Assembly: GCF_019399895.1 (NCBI RefSeq) | Contig: NC_091865.1 | Span: forward strand, 5,151,001 to 5,215,000 | DNA: 64,000 bases | Direction of reading: 5' to 3' | Source of the DNA: Cardiocondyla obscurior | Lineage: Eukaryota > Arthropoda > Insecta > Hymenoptera > Formicidae | Notes under the pieces: generated by a model | What the model was told of the DNA's origin: nothing | Seen by the model: the letters and a program-made list of their open reading frames with translations, nothing else | The model's database searches: none | Program-made: the position numbers and the translations under genes | Shown here: piece after piece, positions 53,881 through 64,000 of the stretch | How positions within the stretch are numbered: the first letter of the stretch is position 1 | Layout: every line of letters begins with the position of its first letter

Positions 53881-56434
53881 TATCGCGTAGACGTGCCCAA
53901 ATTCTTTTAACGTGTTCAGATTTGTCCCTACCAGTCTAAAAATATTAATTATTAAAAAAAATTTGGATGTGAGAAATTCGGTACACAGGTGGGCCTCTGA
54001 GGGATGACACGGAATTTATATATCCCCTGGATGCTCAAGCTGCGGAACAACCGTCGCACGTGGAGCTCTCGGCTCTCACTTCTCAATCTCTGCACGCGAT
54101 GCCGTGGAACCATCGTTTACAAACTGGTACGGTCATTTTGTGTTCTTAATTCGTTCTAAGAGAATTCATTCGTTCGCCATTTTGCAAGGCAAAGCAAAAA
54201 TGTCCTCAAAACTCATTTAAAAAATGATTTTAAGGACAAAAGATGATATTTTTTGAAAAAAATGTTTCAAACAAAAGTTATTTCTTTTACAATGGAGGAT
54301 AAGAATCTGCAATAAAAAGTTGGGGTTGCAATTTAAGAAATTAAAGATGATTTTTGCGTTTTCTTCAAAAGACTATTTGAGGTCACACCAGTATCACAAT
54401 AAATTCCTCTCAAAGCAATACAACTTTTGTCTTAAACATTATTTTCTAAAGTGTTTAATTTGTGAGATAATCGAGGTGGGAACTTAAAATAAGTTTTCCT
54501 GTATGTTTGAAATTTATTTGCTATACTTATCGTGTTATTTGGTAATAATTGTCACGTAAATTGTTTATATTTGTAATATTATTTTGTTTTAACTATCATA
54601 ATAATTTGATGATATTTATCAAACAAACGTTGATAAGTATTAAACTTTGTATTTATACTTATTGTAACATTTGATTGTATTTATCATTGCTTGTTAATAA
54701 TTGTCCTGCGTTGTTCATATTGACTAAGTCACTTTAAATTTTATTACATTTACTTATAATTAACATTAACTAATTTGTTTTGTATCAATAATTCATGTTT
54801 ATTTGAGACTATTTCACAAAAGTTCTGAATAACGTTAATCACATTAATAAATGTAAAAATGTGATTGCAATATTTCTTAACAAAAACTGCAACAAACTGC
54901 ACGTACAGGCAATTCTCAAGTTACTTGATTATTTTATTATAAAACAATGAATTAAAAAATAAATAAATAAAAGTTAATAAAATTTGCAAAAAATATACTT
55001 TCCAGAATATAATAGCTTATTACATAAATTATAAACATTTTTTCTCCTGCACATATACAACTGATCACTCAAATATTTTTTTCAGCAAAATACGTCATAA
55101 AATTAGAATAACAAATTATATTTACAATTAGTCAAACAATGGGTTCAAGTTTTATAATTATCTCGTATAGTCGTGCCACTTCACTCAACTGAGCTTATGC
55201 TTATACAAAAACTATTATTCCGTTTAAAGGACAAATGTCAACAATCAGATTAAAAAAGTACGTTTTATTCTTGACAATCAAAGTCATTGTATAGTTTTTT
55301 TATTAACATAGTAACGGAACTAGTCACAAAAAAGTAAAAAAGTATTTTTTAACGTAAAATTTTGTAATTATTTTTTTAGCATTATCTTTAATAATTTGTT
55401 AAAATTGTTTAATAAACTCACAAGTTTTAGTTAATTTTATTAGAAAGAAAAGAAAGAAAAAATAAACAAGACAAAGAAAATAAAGAAAAAAGAATTAACA
55501 GTTTCAAAATTTATATAATTATATATATTGTTTTTTTGTAATTCGATAAAGTAAAGAAATTAGACAAAATTACATACTAGAGAGATAATCTCGAGTTTCG
55601 TCACTGCATACGTTACTGAGTATATATATATTTCAAGGAACGGACCTCGATTCTTTGTAGTTTTATATCATCTCTTGTAACAATAAGCGTATACTTTTAA
55701 TCTTTGTGAAATATACTTGAATTGCGATAAGTATGTAAATTTTTGGTGTAACTAAAATATAAATTCTTAATTATGTGCAATTAAGAATATCATTTTTACT
55801 TTATTTTTCAAATTGTATATCATTTAACTAAAATTTTAACAAATAATATGTAGGTACTTCAATATTTACATTACACATATAGAATAAAAATATTTTAACA
55901 TCAATTTTAATTTTGAAAATACAAAACGTATAAGTTGTTAAAAACATAGAATTTGTATCAATTTTTCATGAAAGAATTGTACCAGTAAGCGACAAAATAG
56001 AAAAAGTAATTTTTAATTTTAGAAATCTATACTTAAGTAATTAACATAACTTTAAAAGATTTAAAATATATATCTAATTTTATTAATAAATTTTTCGTTA
56101 ATTGTTAAAAATGTGCGAAGTTTTTTTTAAACAAATATTGAATTTCAAGTTAATTTAATTGAAAGTTTTTGTACATAAACGTTTATCTCCAAAAAAATAT
56201 TCAGAAAAATATACAAAAAAATATTAACTTAAATTAAATTCATAAAAAAATTAATGCATATATTTAATCTGTTCTTAATTTTAATTTTCATTAATATGAT
56301 CTACCTACTACGTTATTTTCAAAATGTTTGTAAATTTTTTTTTGTTTTTTATTTTATTATTTTAATTTTAATATCTGTTAAAATGTTATTTTTAAGTACT
56401 GTGTTAAATTAATTACATCTTATTCTTATTACAG
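53881..56434. other. Non-coding stretch upstream of the lipase gene
   Basis: A moderately GC-rich part (about 53880-54130), then strongly AT-rich DNA. No exon or transposon terminus was recognised. The lipase promoter should lie here, but no TATA/initiator pair stands out. Confidence 0.55.
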
Positions 56435-56546
56435 ATCGCACAAGAGCATATTACAAAAATTAATTTTAAGCTGCTAACAATTGGGGGTTTTTCTTGCAAT
56501 CTACTTTGCAATAAGAAGTTTTAAATAAATTAATACAAATTCAAAA
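56435..56546 (+). other. Probable 5' UTR exon segment of the lipase gene
   Basis: TTCTTATTACAG at 56434 is a good acceptor 112 bases before the ATG. The intervening sequence contains stops in all frames near the start, so it is plausibly non-coding leader spliced from an upstream exon that I cannot locate. Confidence 0.4.
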
Positions 56547-59500
56547 ATGAAATTTATATTATTTACGTTTGTAATTGTTATAATGTTTTCAGAAAAACGA
56601 TCACAGTCTATATCATATTTTTTAAGCACATTTCTAAATTTTCTTTGTCCTAAGGACCCAGGTTTGATAAAAGTTAAAAGAATAAATCAAGCTGAAAGAG
56701 TGAATAATGCCAAAGTATTAGATTTCGTGAGTAAGAAATTATTTTTCATAAATGCATTTTGCAAATTTAGTTCATTGTTATTAAATTTGTAATACAGATT
56801 AAATTAAAGGTAAAACAATTTAATAGTTTTACGTTTATTTTTACGAATGTAAATAAATTTTAATTTTAATTTAATTTATATTCTACTTTTTACTAATTCT
56901 TAGAACTAAATAATTATAAAATATAAATTAAAAGGCTATATTTTATGTAGATTGGTCTAGTAGAACGATATCATTATCCTGCTGAAGAGCATAGTGTTAC
57001 AACAGAAGACGGTTACAATTTGGTAATTCACAGAATACCCAGAAGTCCATTGTCAAATAACCAGAAAAGAAAGGAAATTGTTTTTCTTTTACATGGCATG
57101 ATTGCTTCATCTGATTATTGGGTACTATACGATCCTAGCAAATGCCTTGGTATGTACATGTGATATGAAATTCATTGTGAAGCATCGTGTAAAATGTTTA
57201 TCTAACGTCTATGCAAAAAAAAATTTAATTTTAAATTTTATCATTCAAAAATTATTAATATTAAGATCTCGATGTTTTTGAATCTGTTTTAAACTTTAGT
57301 CAAATCTTTTTTTATGTAAATGTATTAAGACAATAATACTTAATATCAATATTTTTAATATAAAATTTCGAGTGTTGTTAAGAGTAAAGCTTTTTCTAGA
57401 CATTTATTTCTCAAAATGAACACAAGAACAAAATATTAAACATAATTTTGTTACGTTTCCGTCGCGTCTGTCCGTTTAAGGGTCAGTCCGGTTATTTTAT
57501 CCAGGGATCGGACTAAGATTGCTCAGTCTTCAAGGCCGAATAGATAGCGGAGTTTGTAGATGCGATATCTAGAGTCGGTTTTATATAGGTGTTCAGGGGG
57601 GGGAGGATAGTTGGTTTCGAATTCGACTAATATGACCTTGTATTCGGGTTTGTTGGAAGATTTGAAATCGTGTAATTGTTAGAGTAGCTCGGAAGGGTTT
57701 TTATTTAATTCAAATATTTTCTTTATTCGATATCGGAGCCGCTTTAATTGTACCCGCTTTCCGGCGCGTTGTTTTATCCGCGTTAAATTTGTATTTGCTA
57801 CAAGGTGACATCTAAACCTTGGTGGCGTCTCTTTGCTCGCTATGCAGCTAGGCAGCGGCTCGCTACGCTCTATTGTAGCGATGTTGGTCGGAGGCTCTTC
57901 TAAGGGTATTTTCTAAGTGTATGCGTTATTGAAGGAAAAAGTTTGCTCTTAATGAATTGTTGCACCGGAGAGGTGCACAGGGTTCGTCCTTCGGGACCAT
58001 CGCTTAAGCGATGATTAGTTTATAGAAGTAAATCTTCCTTTTTTATTAAAAGTCGTATTATCTTTATTTTCTTCTTCGTTTCGTGTTTAGTATAATTTTC
58101 GTGGGTCGAGTTATGGGTCGCTAGCTCGTCATAACTCACTGACTTGCACGAGCTTCGGAGCTCATGCATTTTATATTATTTACTTATGTCTTGTCAGCAA
58201 AATTGCAGAAGGAAGTGGCCGAGTGCCCTACTGCTTTCTGCTGATAATGCGTGGTGTTGTAAATGCTGACGAGACTGCATCGTAGGCTCAGCAGATTCTA
58301 ACGGTTTGGTAATCTGCTGAGTCTTTGTAAAAAATTGGCGCACGCAGTGTGTCAATCACCTGCGTTGACGCGTCGGGTTACAACAGAATTAATAAATATA
58401 TATACCAGGCGGCTGAAAAACTTACAAAAGAAAAAGCAAAAGATTAATAAAGAAATAACACAAATTTAAGAAAGGTGTAATTAGAGGAATTTAATTGGCG
58501 TAAAAAACCCTCCCCCAACATGGGAGGAGGGAAAAAGCCAAAGAGAGAAAATTATTACAATTCTTACAAGAGTTTAGAATACATTCATGCACAAAATAAC
58601 AAAGATTCAAAGGAAAGAGAGAGATTATTACTCACGGATCTGGAGATTATTTAAAAGATTGATATCCGTCTCAAAATTATAACAATTATATTCAAAACTG
58701 TGAGAGTTCCCAAATCTAGAATTTGTGTTCGTTCGTTTTAAAATTTTCTGATGTTGTAACCCGACGCATAGACACAGGTGATTGACACCGCGTGCGCCAA
58801 TTTTTAAAACGAAGACTGAGTCAGCAGGAGCAGCCTGCATCCTCAAATGGGAGCAGCCCAAAATCCTTAGACAGGTTCAGCCCGTTTGATTAAATTCGGG
58901 AACTGCCCAAAAATCACAGAAACAAACTGTGTCACAAGGAACAGCTCGTTACACTACAGAAAAGCGGTTATTTCAAAGTTCCAGGAGCAGCTCGATATTG
59001 AACTCTGTCACTCCGATTAAAGGAATTCGCACTCACAATTGTAACATTCAAAACATTTACGTTTTAAATAAAATCTCCTAATATCTTTATCCTATTTGAC
59101 AGATGATAACATATTATCATCTGTCAACATCTGTCAGATAACTGAACATGTTATTAAAAGAAAATCGACTAAATGTCCGTTACTAAAGAAATAGAAACGA
59201 AACGAGAAGTCGACGAAAAAAGCGCGAACACTAAGGTCGAGTATAGATTCGTGGGAAGACGAGTCTGATATCGAATTAGACTTAAATAAAATTTTATACC
59301 TTTATTTATTGCGTTCAATTCGTTATATTTTGTTGAGGCTATGTACTACTGTTGGGGTCGATATTGATACTAGTACTGATACTGATATTGCTACTGACTT
59401 AACGAGTTTTTGCCTGTTATTTATATGGAGGTAGTTCCGGGTCTCTCACTAAAGGTGCGAGCTTACCTGAGCTTAATTTCTTAAGGAGGAAGTGCATGCC

Positions 59501-62500
59501 GATTTAATGCTGACATTTTTTAATCAATCAATGCTCGGTTTCGTAAATGTGTCGCGATCGTATTGGAATGTGCTTAATTGCAATTTTGTCATTTCGTCGC
59601 AGGTCTACAAAATATAAAATTTGCTGGTGTTTAGGACTGTAATATGGGTGGGTAATTTAACTAGCCAAATTACCAGCACAACACAACAGGTTTATTAATT
59701 TGCGCGTACAAGCAGAATACAAAACAAAGCTTTAATATAATCGCAAGGCGAAAGCGTAAGATCTAAACGATGTGATTACAGCGAGTGCTCGAGAAGAACT
59801 GACTATCGAGATGCATTGTTTAAACGCGTTTGGGGCCCTATTCTTTATTAGCGTTAACAGGAAAGCTTATCTAGCATTAGGTATGATTTTTAAGAACTTT
59901 TATTGCGGTTCGGGACTAGCCCGGCGCCGTGCTGATACGGCATGTGCGTGCGTAAAATGATATTATATTCAAGTGCAACCGCATGGCTATAATAAAAATA
60001 AAACTTGAAAAAAGAATCAACTTTTGGCCATAGGAATAAACAATGCGTCTTGAAGTCGTTTAGCTGGCGACGTTAAGGCGGTCGCAGATAGCTGATCTGT
60101 GACAATTTAATTTAATTTAATTAATTGTAAAGTTAAATACAAATTAAAACAGTTTCTTATTATCTTATGTTACAGCCTGTTTATTGGCAGATCAAGGCTA
60201 TGATGTATGGGTTGGAAATATGAGAGGAAACAGTTATTGTAGATCACATACAAATATGACGGTATATAATCCTAAATTTTGGCAGTATAGGTAATACATT
60301 ATTATTGAGATTTATTTTGAAGTATTATTAGAGTTGAAACTAAGTTTTAATCTATCGCTTAAAAATAAAAAATATTTATTTACCAAGCAAGACAACAAGA
60401 TAACGGTTATTTTTACTGAATGAAGTATATGTGACGAGTTATAAGCATGTAAAGTCAATAACATTTAAAGAAGAACGCAATAAACATGTAAAGCGTATAT
60501 GAAAATATGAAAATATTTATAACAAATTTTATGAATATTAAATCGAAAATATTACAGTTATGTAATGTTTGCGGATGTTCGAAATCCGTTTGAATTGTTT
60601 GAATTTGATATCCGGTTCCACCTAGCGCTGAGCGTACGAGTGTGTAAGTGATAAATGGAGAGTCGAATAATCGTATTCTTTTTGGTTTCGTTTCAGTGCT
60701 CCAATGCACAATTATTTAATCGACAATTAACAATTCTACACAACAGAAACAGCAAAAGAGGTGGCTGCGCCGATGACGCGATAGTCTTTTTCGACAAATG
60801 AGTTCGAGAGCGATTAGTATAGAGCGGCACGTGTCTGCTTTAATGCTGTTGCAAGACTACTGCAATTGGAAAACCGGTAGCGTAAAAAAACCAATAAATA
60901 CGCGCGAAAGAGAACAGAACAGGTGTATACCATGTATAAACAGCATGATTGACCTTGAATCGACCTCGTTGTCCGGTCGACCGAATATCGATCTTTAGCG
61001 AGCTATGCCCGGTGTGCTCGTTGGGATTCTGGGATTTGATCAGAGGAGATCCGGTTATACAGTGAGACTGGCGTTTACGAACAAAATATACGTTTATTGA
61101 TGATTAAAACAAATAAGAAATAAATAAGAAAATAAATATATATATTGTGGATCGGAGACGCGGACAGATTGTGCGCGAGAATTAACAATACAATAACAGC
61201 ATGATCGCAATGCCGGGATGTAACTGTGCACGTATGTTGCGGCAGTAACGTGCGGTTAGCGCAAACAAATACATAAAAGCGCGGAATCACGAGATAATCG
61301 TCGATGACGCGATTTCGAGTTAAAGGCCGCGACGATGAGTTCGAACAACACGCGGATAATAATATTTACGATCGCGGTGTATTGTATCGGGTCGCAAATC
61401 CAGGGATGGCTGCACCTGTTCGGTGTCGCGTAGCCGAGATCCCTCGGCCGAGACGGAGATCACTTCACCCCGTGGTCGGCGACAGTGCGAAAAGATTCTC
61501 TAGTCTTGAATCACGGAGGCTGTTGGCCGAGGTCTGAGAGTTCACTCCACCTCTAAAGATAGCCGTGCCAGCGATTCCGAAATTCGGAGTTTTCTGATCA
61601 GATTGAACCTCAGGATCTCCTGGTTGAGACAAAGAGTGTTTGTTTGAGGATCGGTTCGGGATATGATGCTCTGAAGCGAGCGGATCAAGAACGGTTCCGT
61701 TGAGCTCCGATATCGCCTTTTTATACCTAAAAAGTGATGACGCCGGGTTTCTGGGACTCAGCGGAGATAGTGACGATCCTGACGTGGCGTCGAGGTCCCT
61801 GTTGCGGCGCGGTCGGGAAACAACGGGTCTCGGCGTTGTCGGCGCATTCGGCAACGATCGGAATGATTCAGCTTAGCCCGCGCGTAAACTTAGCCGAGGA
61901 ACGATGGTCGATATCCCGCCATTATATTTTACTTTTGACAGTTTCCTTAAAAAATGTTTGGGGCGCACCGCGTCTCAGGTCCCCGCCGGACGATCTTATG
62001 TCCGGCGTCCGGCCGATGGTGTGACCGGAACGGTGCATCGCCAAGTGCACTGTTACAACCTAAAGAGTATAAAGTCGTGATCATCTTAATTGGTTTGCGT
62101 AGCGTGAGAAACAGTCGGATTCCCGGCGGTGCACGTATCAAAAATGTGGCCGAACTTTACATAATGAGTCGCGAGCTAACGAAAACAATACATTGACGGT
62201 TAGAAATCAACTTCTAAACACATAATATTGTCTTATTTAAATTTTATTAGCAAAACCAGAGATTAATTTTTTTTCTCTTTGTTTCCTCTTTACTTTAAAA
62301 TGTTTTGTATCGCATATTTTAATATCACGAGGCACGGTAGTGCCTCGCGCCAAGTATAGGCGCAGCGTACTACCGTGCCTATTATACGCGAGACCAAGTA
62401 TTGAGAAATTCGTACATGTTTGGATCTCGACAATGGCTGAACCGATTGCTTTCTACATAGGTTTATTGTGTAGATTAGGGTCGATTTATATAATAAAAGT

Positions 62501-63985
62501 GTTTTTATTTTTTCGCTACGTTATTTACAAACGAAGATATCGCGATGTAAAGTTTGCTTGCAAGAGTAAAATCACATTTTAACGTCGTCGTCGTCGTCGA
62601 ACCGTACAAGTGTGACACAAGTTTACCCCGAACTTGTTATAGCATCAATTTTATCAAACATTTTTCTAAAAAGTATCAATCGTACAGCAAAAATAGATAA
62701 AACAAAAAAGGTGTATTTTATGTACAAACTTATATATAAAGGAACACGTTTAGAAAGCAATCGGTTAGACCGTTGTTGAGATCCAAACATCTCAATAGCT
62801 CAGAATAAAAGATCTCGCGTATGATACGCTCGATCACGCTGCTTGTGCACGTAACGTAGAATACTAACGTGTCTCTAGATTATATTATAACTACAAAATA
62901 AATGATATTCCCCCCAAAAACTTATTTTTTTAAAAAAAAAGAAAAAAAAAACTTGGCGCTGCGAAACCAAATCTTTAAAATTAAAAAAAAAACAAAAAAA
63001 ATTAAAATTACAATAAAAGATAAAAAAATAAAATAAAAATATTGAATAAAAAAAAATAAAAGAAAAAATAAGAAAAGAAACATAATTCTAAGAAGACAAA
63101 ACAAAAATGCTGATGACTTAAAAAATATGTATATTATAACAAAAATATTGAAAATGGGCAATGCAACAAATTTTTTGCCGTTCCACTTTTACAGATTGCG
63201 GACTGTTAAATGTATTTTAAAAATACTCTTTAATATACATCCAGTGTGGTTACAAAAATCTGATGCATAGCACATCGTAAAAAGCAAAATTATAATTTGA
63301 GATTTTAAAGATTTGGTTTCGCAGCGCCAAGTTTTTTTTTTCTTTACATTATCTCATCAGTTTTATAAAGAGTATTTATTATTAAAGTACACATTTTATG
63401 TTCTATTTTGGGGGAGTTTTTTTTGGGGGAATCTTGATTTTGTTTAAATATAATTTCTATTTTCTTCAAGTTCTTGGCGCATTTAATTGATCTCATTAAT
63501 TTTATGAAGAGTATTTGTTATTAAAGTACACATTTTATGGTCTATTTCTGGGGAGTATAATTTTAAGAGAGTCTTTTTTTGGGGGAGTCTTGGTTTTGCT
63601 TCAAAACTTTTTTAAAGACGCTTTTTTCGCTCGCCTATACTTAGCGCTTTTTTTGAATCTTTTTTTAGAAAAGGTTATAAGAATATGGCAGAGAAATTAT
63701 ATATCTTGTAAAATCGTATAATCGTAGTGGTTATTTTTCAGTTTTCACGAAGTTGGAACGAAAGATTTGCCGGCCATGTTTAATTACATTCTTAATTGTA
63801 CAAAACAAAAAAATTTATATTTTATTGGTCATTCAATGGGAGCTACTTCTATACTCGCTCTTTTGTCATCAAAACCAGAATACAATATAAAGATAAAAAT
63901 AGCAATTTTTTTAGCTCCGTGTGCTTTTTGGGTGAAAGTAACACCTACATTTAACAATACGATGAGTTTTCTTCCATTTTTAAAG
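56547..63985 (+). CDS. Acid-lipase-like gene (lipase 3 type), 5' four exons, continues off the right edge
   Basis: Coding exons: 56547-56726, 56951-57149, 60176-60290 and 63742-63985, all with GT-AG borders and matching phases. Exon 1 gives a signal peptide (MKFILFTFVIVIMFSEKRSQ) and a short propeptide-like stretch. Exon 2 has VERYHYPAEEHSVTTEDGYN and HRIPR, then FLLHGMIASSDYWV (HG oxyanion motif). Exon 3 has LLADQGYDVWVGNMRGN and YCRSHTNM. Exon 4 has the nucleophile elbow IGHSMGATS (GxSxG, catalytic Ser) and FLAPCAFW. This is the alpha/beta-hydrolase layout of insect acid lipases, secreted or lysosomal enzymes hydrolysing triacylglycerols or sterol esters. The catalytic Asp and His lie beyond the window. 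No stop or frameshift is seen. Intron 2 is about 3.0 kb and intron 3 about 3.5 kb, both filled with solo LTRs and repeats; intron 1 is 224 bp. Confidence 0.92.
57958..58385. repeat. Solo LTR, 428 bp
   Basis: TGTTGCACCGGAGAGG ... GCGTCGGGTTACAACA with a perfect GAAT duplication (57954-57957 and 58386-58389). The start (TG-TTGCACCGG-GAGG, GGTTCGTCCTTCGGG) recalls the 0.4-kb LTR family, but the body differs. Its last 70 bp reappear inverted at 58752-58825. Confidence 0.88.
58752..58830. repeat. Inverted LTR end related to 57958-58385
   Basis: TGTTGTAACCCGACGC, then GGTGATTGACAC, GCGTGCGCCAATTTTT and GACTGAGTCAGCAG, reverse-complementing the right end of the solo LTR. The following 250 bp carry repeated AGCAGC/CAGCTC words and diverge from it. 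It is probably the end of a second, diverged LTR in opposite orientation; its far end was not found. Confidence 0.55.
60291..60955. other. Lipase intron 3, left part, no gene seen
   Basis: AT-rich intron sequence turning to balanced composition near 60580. No reading frame with family likeness. Confidence 0.5.
60956..62057. repeat. Solo LTR, 1.1-kb family, uninterrupted copy
   Basis: TGAATCGACCTCG ... AGTGCACTGTTACA (1102 bp) with a perfect ACCT duplication (60952-60955 and 62058-62061). The left edge shares CCGAATATCG and GGGATTC-TGGGAT with 47199-48711, and the right edge shares the CGCGGCGCGGTC, TTAGCC(G/C)(A/C)GGAACGA and GCGCACCGCG-like blocks. The family is strongly diverged between copies. 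It lies in lipase intron 3. Open frames inside are short and unconserved. Confidence 0.85.
62331..63720. repeat. CTTGGCGC repeat cluster in lipase intron 3
   Basis: 62331-62585 is the reverse complement of 2990-3245. 62755-62830 is a second, plus-orientation piece of the same unit. About 62940-62985 and 63285-63350 form an inverted pair around CTTGGCGCTGCGAAACCAAA / TTTGGTTTCGCAGCGCCAAG. From 63345 to 63720, two tandem degenerate units (ATTGATCTCAT, GAGTATT, TTAAAGTACACATTTTATG, G-run) match 2500-2660. The cluster ends about 20 bp before lipase exon 4. Confidence 0.7.
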
Positions 63986-64000
63986 GTATGTCTTAACATT

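Larger units (their letters stand above)
57449..60104. repeat. Tentative long LTR-type insertion in lipase intron 2
   Basis: TGTTACGTTTCCGTCGCG begins at 57449 after ATTT, and GATCTGTGACA ends at 60104 before ATTT. TG...CA ends and a matching 4-bp word suggest one LTR-retrotransposon unit, but ATTT is a weak signal in AT-rich DNA and no coding sequence is seen. It contains the solo LTR at 57958-58385 and a related LTR end at 58752. Much of the sequence is balanced in composition, unlike the neighbouring intron, and a dyad occurs near 59100 (CAGATGATAACA / TATTATCATCTG). Confidence 0.4.

Noticed and set aside
61304..62196. Short frames on both strands within the 1.1-kb solo LTR.
   Set aside because: The corresponding frames are not conserved in the second copy (47199-48711), so there is no sign of a coding gene in this LTR family.

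Overview
This is a eukaryotic, insect-type window: AT-rich background, GT-AG introns, insect TRPA-channel and acid-lipase gene structure, and a dense set of nested transposons. An ant or another hymenopteran is the most plausible source; that is inference from the style of the families, and the sequence alone does not name a species. Nothing looks bacterial, and I see no operon, CRISPR array, rRNA or tRNA gene.

Only two loci look like ordinary host genes. A lysosomal-acid-lipase-like gene begins at 56547 on the plus strand; four coding exons are seen and it runs off the right edge. Its introns are packed with solo LTRs and repeats. On the minus strand, 21.1-23.9 kb holds a TRPA-type ion-channel gene with ankyrin repeats. 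It carries several frameshifts and a partial duplicate, so it reads as a pseudogene.

The rest is mobile DNA. From left to right: a dispersed repeat family marked by CTTGGCGC motifs (2.2-3.3 kb, again at 45.8-46.4 and 62.3-63.7 kb); a CACTA/EnSpm-like transposase pseudogene followed by a nearly complete six-exon DUF4806 gene (5.2-11.1 kb, minus); inside that transposase, a 1.6-kb GC-rich insertion built of 67- and 68-bp palindromic minisatellites with an exact 8-bp target duplication; a P-element transposase pseudogene (12.5-15.0 kb); a non-LTR 3' fragment with a 20-bp target duplication and a nested 367-bp palindromic MITE (15.3-16.2 kb); a Gypsy gag with SAP domain plus LTR (16.6-17.8 kb, minus); a second CACTA-like fragment (17.8-18.9 kb); a Tc1 fragment (24.1-24.5 kb); a giant inverted repeat (25.9-27.3 kb); an internally deleted Gypsy element (28.6-32.0 kb); a jockey-like non-LTR element (32.0-36.1 kb, minus); and a Polinton/Maverick-type DNA polymerase B pseudogene (36.3-45.4 kb), split by a young full-length Gypsy element (38.0-43.4 kb, minus). 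Then come a foldback element with two nested solo LTRs (46.9-49.2 kb), a mariner fragment split by a solo LTR (49.7-50.7 kb), and a 2.65-kb LTR-like unit (50.9-53.5 kb).

That last unit is the most unusual object. It has TG...CA ends and a 4-bp target duplication but no second LTR. It carries a TATA promoter, a canonical intron and a 288-codon proline/serine-rich reading frame, and splicing of the intron would create the start codon exactly at the exon junction. Several insertions were delimited by finding their target duplications and, where they hit a coding region, by checking that the empty site restores the reading frame.
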